A stretch of 64,000 nucleotides of DNA, taken from assembly GCA_026708185.1 (NCBI GenBank), contig JAPOVK010000045.1, forward strand, positions 62,001 through 126,000. Reading direction: 5' to 3'. This DNA comes from Gammaproteobacteria bacterium. GTDB lineage: Bacteria; Pseudomonadota; Gammaproteobacteria; Pseudomonadales; Azotimanducaceae. Made by a program: the position numbers and the translations under genes. The notes under the pieces are model-generated. The model ran no database searches, was not told where the DNA came from, and saw nothing but the letters and a program-made list of their open reading frames with translations. Position 1 is the stretch's first letter. Every line of letters begins with the position of its first letter. Shown here one piece after another: positions 53,701 to 60,408 of this stretch.

Positions 53701-56700
53701 GCCCACGGTGTTCCTGTCCGCGGCTCTGTCTTACGAGGCTGCGGGAGGACTCAAGAAGGGCGACCGTGTGCTGGTCCACGCGGGCGCCGGGGGGGTCGGC
53801 CTGGCGGCGATCCAGTTGGCGCAGGCGGCCGGTGCTGAGGTGTACGCGACTGCGAGCGCGCCGAAGCAGCCCTACCTGAAGAGCCTAGGCGTTCTGCACG
53901 TCTTCGATAGCCGGACGACGGCCTATGGCGAGGAAATCCTCGACGCAACCGGTGGTGCGGGCGTCGACATCATCCTCAACAGCCTCACCGCGGAAGGCTT
54001 CATCGATGCGAGCCTGTCCTGCCTCGCCAAAGGCGGCGCCTTCATCGAATTGGCGGCACGCGACATCCTGAGCGAAGAGGAGATGCGTGACCGGCGGCCG
54101 GACGCGACCTACGCCATCATCAAGCTCGACGCGTTGAAGCAGGATCGGCCGGCGTTGCCGGGCGGCCATCTGCGATCGTTGATGGCGCGAGCCGAAACCG
54201 GAGAGCTCGCCCCCCTGGCGCACTCCCGGTGGCCACTGGCGGAGGCGGAGTCCGCCGTCGAGTTCATGCGCGACGGGCGTCACCTTGGCAAGATCGTGCT
54301 CACGCTGCCGCCGCTACTCGATGGTTCGTTGCGAGAGGACCGGGCCTACCTGGTCACCGGCGGTCTCGGCGGCATCGGCTTGGCGGTCGCCGAATGGCTC
54401 GCGGATCGCGGCGCTAGGACGATCGTGCTCAACGGGCGGCGGGAACCTGATCCGGAGGCCGCGGACGCCGTGGCAGCCCTTGCCGAGCGCGGCGTCGATG
54501 TCAAGGTGGAAATCGCCGACGTCACGGACTTGGCTGCCCTCGACGCGATGATTGCGCGCATGGACGCCACGCTTCCGCCACTCGCCGGGGTGATCCACAG
54601 CGTCGGCGCGTTGGCCGACGGCGCCTTGGGCAACCAGACCTGGGACCGCTTCGAGCACGTCCTCTGGCCTAAGGTGGTCGGGGCGTGGCACTTGCACCGG
54701 GCGACCCGGAACCGCGACCTCGACTTCTTCGTGCTGTTCTCCAGCGTGGCGGGCGTCCTGGGCAATCCGGGACAGGCGAACCATGCCGCGGCCAATGCGT
54801 TCCTGGATCAGCTCGCGGCCCACCGGCGTGCCATGGGACTGCCCGGGCAAGCCATCGCCTGGGGTGCCTGGTCGGGACTCGGCGAAGCGGAGGAGCAGCG
54901 CGAACGCATCGCCGAGCACCTGGAAACCCGGGGCACGGGTTGGATCAGCCCCGCGCACGGCCTGCGCGCATTCGAGCGCTTGGTGCGCGAGGACCTGACG
55001 TCGGCCGTCGTGGTCCTGGCCGACTGGACGGCGTACGGCGAGGCGCTGGGCGCGCGGCCGCCGCTGCTCACCGACCTGTTGACGGTCACCGATGGGGGAT
55101 CCGGGCCCGAGGAAGACCTGCTGGCGCTGCTCGAAGGCGCCCCGGCCGGCGCCCACGGAGAGATCCTGGCGTCCTTCCTGCAGCGCGCGGTGCAAACGGT
55201 GTTGCGGCTGCCGACGCCACCACCGCCGAGCGTCGGCTTCTTCGAACTGGGGATGGACTCCCTGATGGCCGTGGAACTGCGCAACCGGATCAACCGCGCC
55301 TTCGGTGGCGAATACACGGCGTCCAGCACGGTCGTGTTCGACTATCCGGACATCGAAGCGTTGGCCGGCTTCCTGGCGAGCGAGATTAGCGGCGCGCCCG
55401 AAGTGAGTCCGGCGGTCGTCGAGGCGCCGGGAGCGCCGGTGCTGCCAAGCGCGGATGACGGCATCGCCATCATCGGCATGGCATGCCGCTTCCCAGGCGC
55501 CGATGACCTCGACGCTTTCTGGCAACTCCTGCTGGCCGGGGAGGATGCGGTTCTCGACGCGCGACCAAACGCGGATTCCCTGGGTGCGGCCGGGAGCGGG
55601 ATGGCCAAGCTGGCCCCGGGCTATCGCCGCGCCGGATTCGTCGATGGCCTTGACCGGTTCGACGCCCGGTTCTTCCATGTCCAGCCGATCGAGGCGCGGA
55701 GCATGGATCCGCAGCAACGCATGCTGCTGGAGACCACGTGGCACGCGCTGGAAGACGCTGCGATCGACCCCGACGTGTTGCGCGGCAGCCGCACCGGGGT
55801 TTATGCGGGCATCGGTACCAGCGAGTACCGCGACCTCATCATGCGCCAGGACGCCAGCATCACGTACCTGGGCAGTGCTGTGAGCATGGCGCTCGGCCGC
55901 GTCTCGTTCCAGTTGGGGCTCGAAGGTCCGACCATGCCCGTCTCGCTCAACTGTGCGTCGTCGCTGGTCGCCGTACACCATGCGGTGACGGGCTTGAGCC
56001 ACGGCGAGGTCGACCTGGCCCTGGTGGGCGGGGTGAGCACGGTGCTCTCCCCTGGCGTTACGCGGGAGATGGCGGAACTTGGCTTGCTCTCCAAGACGGG
56101 CCGGTGCAGCGCTTTCGATGCGGCGGCGGATGGGTTTGTGCGCGGCGAAGGGTGCGGCATGGTCGTCCTCAAACGCCTTGCCGAGGCCGAAGCGGACGGC
56201 GACCGCATCTGGGGCGTCATCCGCGGCTCCGCGGTCAACCAGAACGGCGCTGCGGCCGGGCCCACCGTGCCCAATGGTTCGGCCCAGGAGCGGGTGATCG
56301 AGACCGCGTTGGCGCGCGCTGGTGTGGCCCCCGCCGAGGTCGACTACCTCGAGGCGCACGGCGCGGGCTCGCAACTCGGGGATCCGATCGAGGTGAATGC
56401 GGCGGCCGCCGTCTATGGGCGGGGACGGAGCGCTGAACGGCCGCTCGGGATCGGGTCGGTGAAGACCAACATCGGTCACCTCGAGTCGGCGGCGGGCGTG
56501 GCTTCCTTGATCAAGACGGTGCTGGCGTTGCGCCACGGCGTCATCCCGAAGCAGCTGCATTTCCGCGAACCGAACGCGTACGTCGATTGGGACCGTCTCC
56601 CGGTGCAGGTGGCGGCGGAACAAGTGGCGTGGCCCGGGCACGATGAACGCCCGCGCAGGGCGGCGGTCAGCGCCTTCGGGATCTCAGGAGTCAATTCCCA

Positions 56701-57805
56701 CGTCGTCCTGGAAAGCCATGGTGACATCGAAGACGAGGAACCGTCTCGAGGGGAGCCCCTTGACCGCACGACGCGCATCCTCCCCTTGAGCGCCCAGTCC
56801 GACGACGCGCTGCGGGAACTCGCGAAAGGCCACCTCGCGTGGCTCGATGCGCAGGGCGAGGCGTCGTCGAGCCAGCTTGGCGACTTGGCTTGGACGGCGA
56901 GCGTGGGTCGGCGCCACTTCGACCGGCGTACCGCCGTCTTGTTCCGCGACGCCGATTCGCTCGCAGCCGGGTTGACGAGCGTGGCGAACCGCGGCTCGAT
57001 CGAGGAACGGTCGGCGCCGACGCGCATCGCGCTGGTGTTCACGGACGGCGGTGCCGAGTGGGCGACGGTTGGGAAGGCCCTGTACGCGGAACCGGTCGTG
57101 CGCGGGGTCTTCAACCAATGCGACGAACTCTTGACGGAGACAGGCGGCCCCTCCCTGCTCGACGTCCTGCTCGGGGACGGGACGGCCGCTGAGCCTACCG
57201 ATCAGGCCGTGCTCGGGCCTGGAACCTACGCGCTCGAGTGCGCGGTCGCGATGCTCTGGTCGAGCGTCGGCATCTCCCCGAGCGTCGTTCTCGGTCGCGG
57301 TGTGGGTGGGATCGCCGCGGCGAAGGCCGCGGGTGTCGTCGATCTGGGCGGCGGGTTGCGGCTGGCCCGGGCGCCGGATGCCGCGACCTTCGAGGCATTG
57401 CTTGGCGAGACCGCGATGACACCGGCGGCGTTGACCGTTGCGGGTCCGCGCTCCGGCACGGTGTGCGAGGTGGGCGGGGAATTGGACGCCGACTATTGGC
57501 GCGGGCTGCGCGAGGAAGACGAGCCCGGCGACGCGTTCGAGGGACTCGCCGCATTGGGCGTCGACGCGATCATCGAGATCGGACCGCGGATGCGGCTGGT
57601 CTCGGCGGCCGGAGATGGTGCGCCGTCGGTGCTCACCGCAGAAACCGCAGACGGACCTGTGGATGCGTTCGTGGGCACGGTTGCCCGGGCCTACGAGGCC
57701 GGCTTGGATGTTTCGCTCAGCGGCCTGTTCGCTGGCGAGGAACGACGGCGGATCTCGTTGCCGAGCTACCCGTTCCGGCGCCGCAAGCACTGGATCGTGA
57801 TCTAG
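47753..57805 (+). CDS. Type I modular polyketide synthase: KS-AT-DH-MT-ER-KR-ACP-KS-AT(degenerate)
   Basis: A 3350-residue synthase. KS1 (about 28-460) has Cys203, His338 and His378. AT1 (about 570-890) has Ser668 in GHSLGE and SPAYHSAMIEP; the PAYH sequence leaves extender choice open. DH (from 948) has His979 in HxxxGxxxxP and Asp1154. A C-methyltransferase (EVGAGTGSATA near 1490), ER (VHAGAGGVGLAA near 2008), KR (VTGGLGGIGLAV near 2200) and ACP (Ser2503 in GMDSLMAVE) complete a fully reducing, C-methylating module. KS2 (from 2570) keeps Cys2734, His2869 and His2909. AT2 (from ~3092) has lost its catalytic Ser (Gly3183 in GRGVGG) and the segment with the catalytic His. There is no second ACP, thioesterase or docking domain at the end. 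The KR reads NHAAAN where Tyr is canonical. A free ACP follows at 58934. Confidence 0.93.
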   Translation: MGKANGGVRQVGQVEQPQSNDARSGAREETIAIIGMACRFPGAPSLSAFWQLLTDGGNAVQEGVPGSGVGRMAELFPTADVQNEACRFCAFIDDIDKFDAAFFRISPVEAELLDPQQRIMLETSWQALEDAGIDPERLRGSRTGVYAGISNNEYRSLALDVAETAEPASSLYAVSGTSLNTAIGRVAFALDFAGPAMAVDTACSSALVAIHQAVSGLQRGEADLALAGGVNNILSGRLLELRGNAGMLAPDGQCKTFDARANGYVRGEGCGLVVLKRLADAERDGDRIWAVVRGSAVNQDGASPGLTVPSGDAQEGVIQAALARAGIEPQDVDYLEAHGTGTPVGDPIEANAAASAYAPGRPADRPLLIGSVKTNIGHLESAAGVAGFMKAALALKHGVIPRHLNFETPNPAMDWDQLPLEVTASEMAWPRRPGHVPTAGVSGFGWSGTNAHVLLESYEGPNGADAGGQDFAGPTVAVASRDGAAAATRRARLLPLSGKTEGALRESASRYLAWLGGGEPASLADTAWTASTGRSHFDFRAGVVFRDADSLRERLAAVAEPGERQFQAAVPRRQIAFAYTGQASQWVGMGQALYDTEPVFRAVLDRCDALLREDRDASLLDVMFGRGESPGDLDDPIWKQPAIYTLECGLTALWRSVGVRPDVVFGHSLGEIAAAQAAGVFSLEDGLRFAAARGAHIGAVPGAGAMAAVFAPAADIAAVVDDHNAASAGIDVSVAVDNGAQQVISGPADAIDSILERFESDGIRVARLRKSPAYHSAMIEPALDGLEASIRDIPFAPPSATLLSNVTGAAVAPDAILDAGYWRRHAREQVQFRSCVETLASLGVDAVVELGPHAVLGPMTALAWPGSSGVEPPAVVASLWRPRADTPPADTEDAFVAAVGTAYEAGIPVQLEALFAGESRRRVSLPGYPFQRERFWAARRRRRFAVDHPLLGNRHDSARGETAFDTEIHPTDPAWLGDHRVFGRLVAPGALYGAMAASVASETGQKSVMIEDFQLQNPLVMAERDPDDADAADEGRQMQVLVDVAEGAWRRVQVLSKHASEADWTLHAEARLAVSAPAFPAAAQPLDIEALKAGLSVDDVSAYYRGKAALGIDLGPSFRSLKALWSRPGEALAEIALPSGVDAAQLDLHPLLLDGCFQAVGAARDPGSSGEDETTYLPFAWDRMQLASRLPERLFCHVRIPERVRIPERPAAEGESDSGGSVPEVASGDLKIYGPDGRLVGELTGYAVKRATRATLLAAVEGIDELLYEVVWRESGTPVGIVPADFLPQPSAVAGDWPSFAEYLGAEGVDARERPSLFDDLSLLARRFALDALDQLGWARASGDVVEADALRDRLGVLPEHSQLFRRMLEILAAGEVLRSSGDDFAVAVGADDPLPANIPGDPEQFVTELLARYEHASNEIGLFHRCAGALAGVLRGDEDPLTLLFGSGEPSAGDLYIKAPVGRAANRMLGDAVKALVAELPEGRRLRIVEVGAGTGSATASVLPELPEGRFDYVYTDISAGFFAEAEAQFGDADGGIVYRVLDIENDPVEQGFESHGYDLVIASNVLHATRYLEETLGHCRELLAPAGHLLALENLVGQDWLDLTFGQLDGWWRFADDFRPRYAVAGPDVWCHALINAGFSAAEVLGLGESDAEAPDRGVILARGPAEVSERPGVWIVAGDASDGRFVTELAASNQTVVLAGDDDDRDAWRRLIEGLPADLPLHGVVHMAALDGAGVDATTEAMVADIRRIGSSALAMVQGLLDADVAPTKGLWLVTRGAQVLEREWAGQLAGAALWGFGKVAAREAAQLRVRMLDLDPADAAPAVDMVLELMHSDAETHIAYRRGRRMAARLVRAGSERTRLTLPEGSRWVVGVGDEALDCLPLAPVALEPDEVRLAVEASGLNFWDVFATLRLIDDKLLGTEMCGRVIEVGSAVSTVAVGDRVVGVRRGDSGTFAPEIVTHEELVARVPEGVSGSALATMPTVFLSAALSYEAAGGLKKGDRVLVHAGAGGVGLAAIQLAQAAGAEVYATASAPKQPYLKSLGVLHVFDSRTTAYGEEILDATGGAGVDIILNSLTAEGFIDASLSCLAKGGAFIELAARDILSEEEMRDRRPDATYAIIKLDALKQDRPALPGGHLRSLMARAETGELAPLAHSRWPLAEAESAVEFMRDGRHLGKIVLTLPPLLDGSLREDRAYLVTGGLGGIGLAVAEWLADRGARTIVLNGRREPDPEAADAVAALAERGVDVKVEIADVTDLAALDAMIARMDATLPPLAGVIHSVGALADGALGNQTWDRFEHVLWPKVVGAWHLHRATRNRDLDFFVLFSSVAGVLGNPGQANHAAANAFLDQLAAHRRAMGLPGQAIAWGAWSGLGEAEEQRERIAEHLETRGTGWISPAHGLRAFERLVREDLTSAVVVLADWTAYGEALGARPPLLTDLLTVTDGGSGPEEDLLALLEGAPAGAHGEILASFLQRAVQTVLRLPTPPPPSVGFFELGMDSLMAVELRNRINRAFGGEYTASSTVVFDYPDIEALAGFLASEISGAPEVSPAVVEAPGAPVLPSADDGIAIIGMACRFPGADDLDAFWQLLLAGEDAVLDARPNADSLGAAGSGMAKLAPGYRRAGFVDGLDRFDARFFHVQPIEARSMDPQQRMLLETTWHALEDAAIDPDVLRGSRTGVYAGIGTSEYRDLIMRQDASITYLGSAVSMALGRVSFQLGLEGPTMPVSLNCASSLVAVHHAVTGLSHGEVDLALVGGVSTVLSPGVTREMAELGLLSKTGRCSAFDAAADGFVRGEGCGMVVLKRLAEAEADGDRIWGVIRGSAVNQNGAAAGPTVPNGSAQERVIETALARAGVAPAEVDYLEAHGAGSQLGDPIEVNAAAAVYGRGRSAERPLGIGSVKTNIGHLESAAGVASLIKTVLALRHGVIPKQLHFREPNAYVDWDRLPVQVAAEQVAWPGHDERPRRAAVSAFGISGVNSHVVLESHGDIEDEEPSRGEPLDRTTRILPLSAQSDDALRELAKGHLAWLDAQGEASSSQLGDLAWTASVGRRHFDRRTAVLFRDADSLAAGLTSVANRGSIEERSAPTRIALVFTDGGAEWATVGKALYAEPVVRGVFNQCDELLTETGGPSLLDVLLGDGTAAEPTDQAVLGPGTYALECAVAMLWSSVGISPSVVLGRGVGGIAAAKAAGVVDLGGGLRLARAPDAATFEALLGETAMTPAALTVAGPRSGTVCEVGGELDADYWRGLREEDEPGDAFEGLAALGVDAIIEIGPRMRLVSAAGDGAPSVLTAETADGPVDAFVGTVARAYEAGLDVSLSGLFAGEERRRISLPSYPFRRRKHWIVI
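51343..51378 (+). repeat. 18-bp tandem duplication inside the PKS gene
   Basis: CGTTCGGATTCCCGAACG (51343-51360) is repeated immediately (51361-51378) with one mismatch, giving the peptide VRIPERVRIPER between the DH and MT regions. It lies in a linker and keeps frame. It is probably a recent slippage duplication. Confidence 0.8.
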
Positions 57806-57815
57806 CTTAGCTCAG

Positions 57816-58739
57816 CTAGCGCGCAAGGTCGTCGAGAAACGACTGAACCGCGTCCACGCAGGCCTGCGGCTGCTCGAGTTGCAGGAAATGCGTGGCGTCG
57901 GGCAGGAAGTCATAGTCGACCGTACCCATCTCGGCGAGGTCGAGCGTCGGCAGGTACGAGTACGGCACCGTCGGATCGGCGCCGACCACCTTGATCGGGC
58001 ACGGCAGGTGCTCGAAGTCGACCAGGCCCGCGTAGCTTCTGACGTACTCGACGATGCGAGCCTCGTACTCCGCCGGGCAGCAGAGTTCAAACCCTCGGCC
58101 GTTGCGGTTCTTGCGCAACGTGGTCCGCGCGATCAGCTCCAACGTCCCCGGCACCACGCGGAAATAGCTGGGCGAGTAGCGGAGCAGCTCGACGAGCTGA
58201 GCTGGCGAATCGAACCGCTCCGTGCGCCGTCTCGTGCTGCGGGCCAGGCGTTCGGCCGACTCGTCGAATCTCGCCTCTGAGGCGCCCGGCTTGTACAAGG
58301 GCGGGTCGAAAAGCACCAGCGCCGAGACTGCCGGACGCTCTTCGTCGCGTGCCATGAGCGACGACAAGGAAAGCAGGGCGAGCAGCGCCGAGAGCGAATG
58401 GTAGACGCCCACCTTGGGCTTCGCGCCAAAGCTTGCATCGATGGCGTTGAGTACGCGGTTGTGGTCGGCGATGAAGGTCGGGATGTCGTGGTGTTCAAGA
58501 CCCGTCCGGCTGTTCCAACCGTGGTTGCGCAGGTCGTGGAGGATGACGTCGAAGTCGTCGAGTAGGAGCGACCAGAAGGGGTAGTAGGCGTCCATGGCCA
58601 AACCGTTGCCGTGGCCGAGAACGAGACGGGGTCCGGCCGGGTTGCCATGCCGACGCAACGTAGCGACAGCGTGGTAGTCCAGTCGGACCACCCGAGTCGA
58701 AATCGGCTCTGGGAGATCCCAGAGAGCTTCGTTGGTCAC
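57816..58739 (-). CDS. Alpha/beta hydrolase (paralogue 1) beside the PKS
   Basis: A protein of about 307 residues if it starts at GTG 58739, which has a GGGGG run 7 bases upstream; GTG 58775 would add 12 residues. The fold is an alpha/beta hydrolase: GPRLVLGHGNGLAMDAY (oxyanion region), HDLRNHGWNS, nucleophile segment VGVYHSLSALLAL, and ATHFLQLEQP with the catalytic His. The nucleophile elbow reads YHSLS, not GxSxG. It is convergent with the PKS with 10 bases between stops, and clearly paralogous to the hydrolase at 62152. Possible jobs are off-loading or hydrolysis of a polyketide or acyl chain, or detoxification. Substrate unknown. Confidence 0.85.
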   Translation of the reverse strand: MTNEALWDLPEPISTRVVRLDYHAVATLRRHGNPAGPRLVLGHGNGLAMDAYYPFWSLLLDDFDVILHDLRNHGWNSRTGLEHHDIPTFIADHNRVLNAIDASFGAKPKVGVYHSLSALLALLSLSSLMARDEERPAVSALVLFDPPLYKPGASEARFDESAERLARSTRRRTERFDSPAQLVELLRYSPSYFRVVPGTLELIARTTLRKNRNGRGFELCCPAEYEARIVEYVRSYAGLVDFEHLPCPIKVVGADPTVPYSYLPTLDLAEMGTVDYDFLPDATHFLQLEQPQACVDAVQSFLDDLAR

Positions 58740-58933
58740 GCTTGAGCCCCCACGCTGCTCGAAAGCGTTTGGCACCGCGCGATTGGGAAGCCCGGTCCCC
58801 GCCCCCGCAAGTGCGCGAGCGTATCACGAAGGTGTTGCCCCCATGCCCATGTGCTGATGGTTCAGTGTGCTACGCTTCCTTTCGACGGGGTGTGAACCGT
58901 CAACATCTGAACCAATCCACGGGGAATAAACAA

Positions 58934-59164
58934 ATGGCAACTGTCGAAGAACGCATTTTCGCACTGGCCCAGGAGAACCTTGATCTGGGCCGCGATCCGG
59001 ACTGGGACCTCACGTTCGGCGAATCGGACGTTTCGTCCATGGACGCCGTCGCCTTCATCAAGCTGCTGGATCAGGAGTTCGGCATCGAGATTCCGCCTGA
59101 AGAGCTGGCGGAGGTGGACACGATGCGCAAGCTCGCCAAGGTCGTCGCGGGCCTCGCCGGGTAG
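58934..59164 (+). CDS. Discrete acyl carrier protein
   Basis: A 76-residue protein from ATG 58934, with GGGG about 9 bases upstream. It has the four-helix ACP layout and the phosphopantetheine site in SDVSSMDAVAF, where Ser35 matches the Ser of the usual DSL; the preceding Asp is replaced by Ser. The C-terminal half (LLDQEFGIEIPPEELAEVDT) is typical of stand-alone carriers. It is divergent from hydrolase 1 by 194 bases and lies just after a PKS whose last half-module lacks an ACP, so it may supply that carrier in trans. It is not next to fatty-acid synthesis genes, so a housekeeping AcpP is unlikely. Confidence 0.9.
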   Translation: MATVEERIFALAQENLDLGRDPDWDLTFGESDVSSMDAVAFIKLLDQEFGIEIPPEELAEVDTMRKLAKVVAGLAG

Positions 59165-59211
59165 CGTCCGTTCTTGGGGGATGCCGTTGCGCATCCCCCA
59201 ACCTGCCCGGC

Positions 59212-60342
59212 TTACGAGTCCAAGCCGTACAACGTGGTGACGTTGTCGAAGGTCACTTGGCGAACGACCTCGGCCGGCATCCCATCGAAGTTCCGTGCGA
59301 CGGTCTCCTGGCTCTGCGGCCAGGTCGAGTCGCCATGCGGATAGTCCGAACCCCACATGACTTGGTGCGTCCCGATCATGTCCAGGTGCTGGAGCCCGAC
59401 GGGGTCGTCCTGGAACGTGAACCAGACGTTGCGGTGGAAGTACTCGATGGGTGAATCGGGCAGGTCGTAACCGATGAAGTACTGGAACTGCTCGAAGGCG
59501 TCCTTGAGCTTGTAGAGGTAGTGCGGTACCCAGCCGATGTCGTTTTCCACGGACACGATCCTCAAGTCTGGAAAACGGTGGAAGACACCGCTCACGAGCA
59601 TCGCCGTGATGGACAGTTGCACAGGATGGGAATGCCCGATCCACGTCATCAGGAACGGTAGACGGTGATAACCGGCCCCCTCCCGGCGCGTCAATATGTG
59701 CATGCTGAGCGGCAACTGTAAGGCGCTCGCGGCGGCCCACACCTTGTCGTAGCGGGCGCTGCCGTAGTTGGGCTTGCCGGGATCCACCGCGATCATCGCG
59801 CCACGCAGACCGAGCTTGGCGACGCGTTCGAGTTCGGCAACGGCTCGATCGATGGTATCGAGGCAGATCATGCCGATGCCGAGCATTCGGCGCGGATCGT
59901 ACGCAGTGAACTCGGCGATCCAGTCGTTGTATGCGGCGAACACGGCGTACTGGAGATCGGTGTCGGGGATGCCGAACATGGGTAGCGCCATTGAAGGGTA
60001 GACCACCTCGAATCCGACGCCGTCGACGTCCTGGTCCTTCAGGCGCTCGGCCGGGTTCCAGGCGCCGGGACGGATCTCCGCATAGCCACGCCGGTCGGCG
60101 TCGGCCCGCGTCCTCGGATCAGCCACGTCCGCAGCGGCGAATCCGGCGATGCGTTGCGGCACAAGGCCTTCGCAGACCATCCACTCGCCCTCGACCTTGC
60201 CGCGCAGCGAGTCGACGCTGTCGACGACGCGGGGTGCGCGGTCGCGCAGCGCGGTTGGCACGCGCGTCTGCCACAGGTCGGCGGGTTCGATGATGTGCGA
60301 ATCGGCAGAGCGCAGCACCGGGCTGTCGGTCTGTGTGTCCAT
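59212..60342 (-). CDS. Amidohydrolase family (ACMSD-like) protein
   Basis: A 376-residue TIM-barrel metal-dependent hydrolase or decarboxylase of the amidohydrolase-2 family. Metal-binding landmarks are the N-terminal SADSHIIEP (DxH type), SMHILTRREGAGYH in the middle, and the C-terminal GSDYPHGDSTWPQS. Family members decarboxylate or hydrolyse aromatic acids and related compounds. The ATG at 60342 is well placed, and only 66 bases separate it from the divergent permease gene, suggesting joint control. The substrate is unknown; within this locus it could tailor or degrade a polyketide-derived or purine-related ring. Confidence 0.9.
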   Translation of the reverse strand: MDTQTDSPVLRSADSHIIEPADLWQTRVPTALRDRAPRVVDSVDSLRGKVEGEWMVCEGLVPQRIAGFAAADVADPRTRADADRRGYAEIRPGAWNPAERLKDQDVDGVGFEVVYPSMALPMFGIPDTDLQYAVFAAYNDWIAEFTAYDPRRMLGIGMICLDTIDRAVAELERVAKLGLRGAMIAVDPGKPNYGSARYDKVWAAASALQLPLSMHILTRREGAGYHRLPFLMTWIGHSHPVQLSITAMLVSGVFHRFPDLRIVSVENDIGWVPHYLYKLKDAFEQFQYFIGYDLPDSPIEYFHRNVWFTFQDDPVGLQHLDMIGTHQVMWGSDYPHGDSTWPQSQETVARNFDGMPAEVVRQVTFDNVTTLYGLDS

Positions 60343-60408
60343 GGAGTCTCGCGTAGACTGCGCGTCAACGGATCGTATCAGCCCGTGCTTACGGTTTGGA
60401 GGCAGGAG

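Noticed and set aside
54314-56641. A 775-codon minus-strand open frame opposite the PKS
   Set aside because: High-GC codon bias opens the opposite frame; the composition is His/Arg/Gln-rich with no domain, while the plus strand encodes clear KS/KR/ACP motifs.
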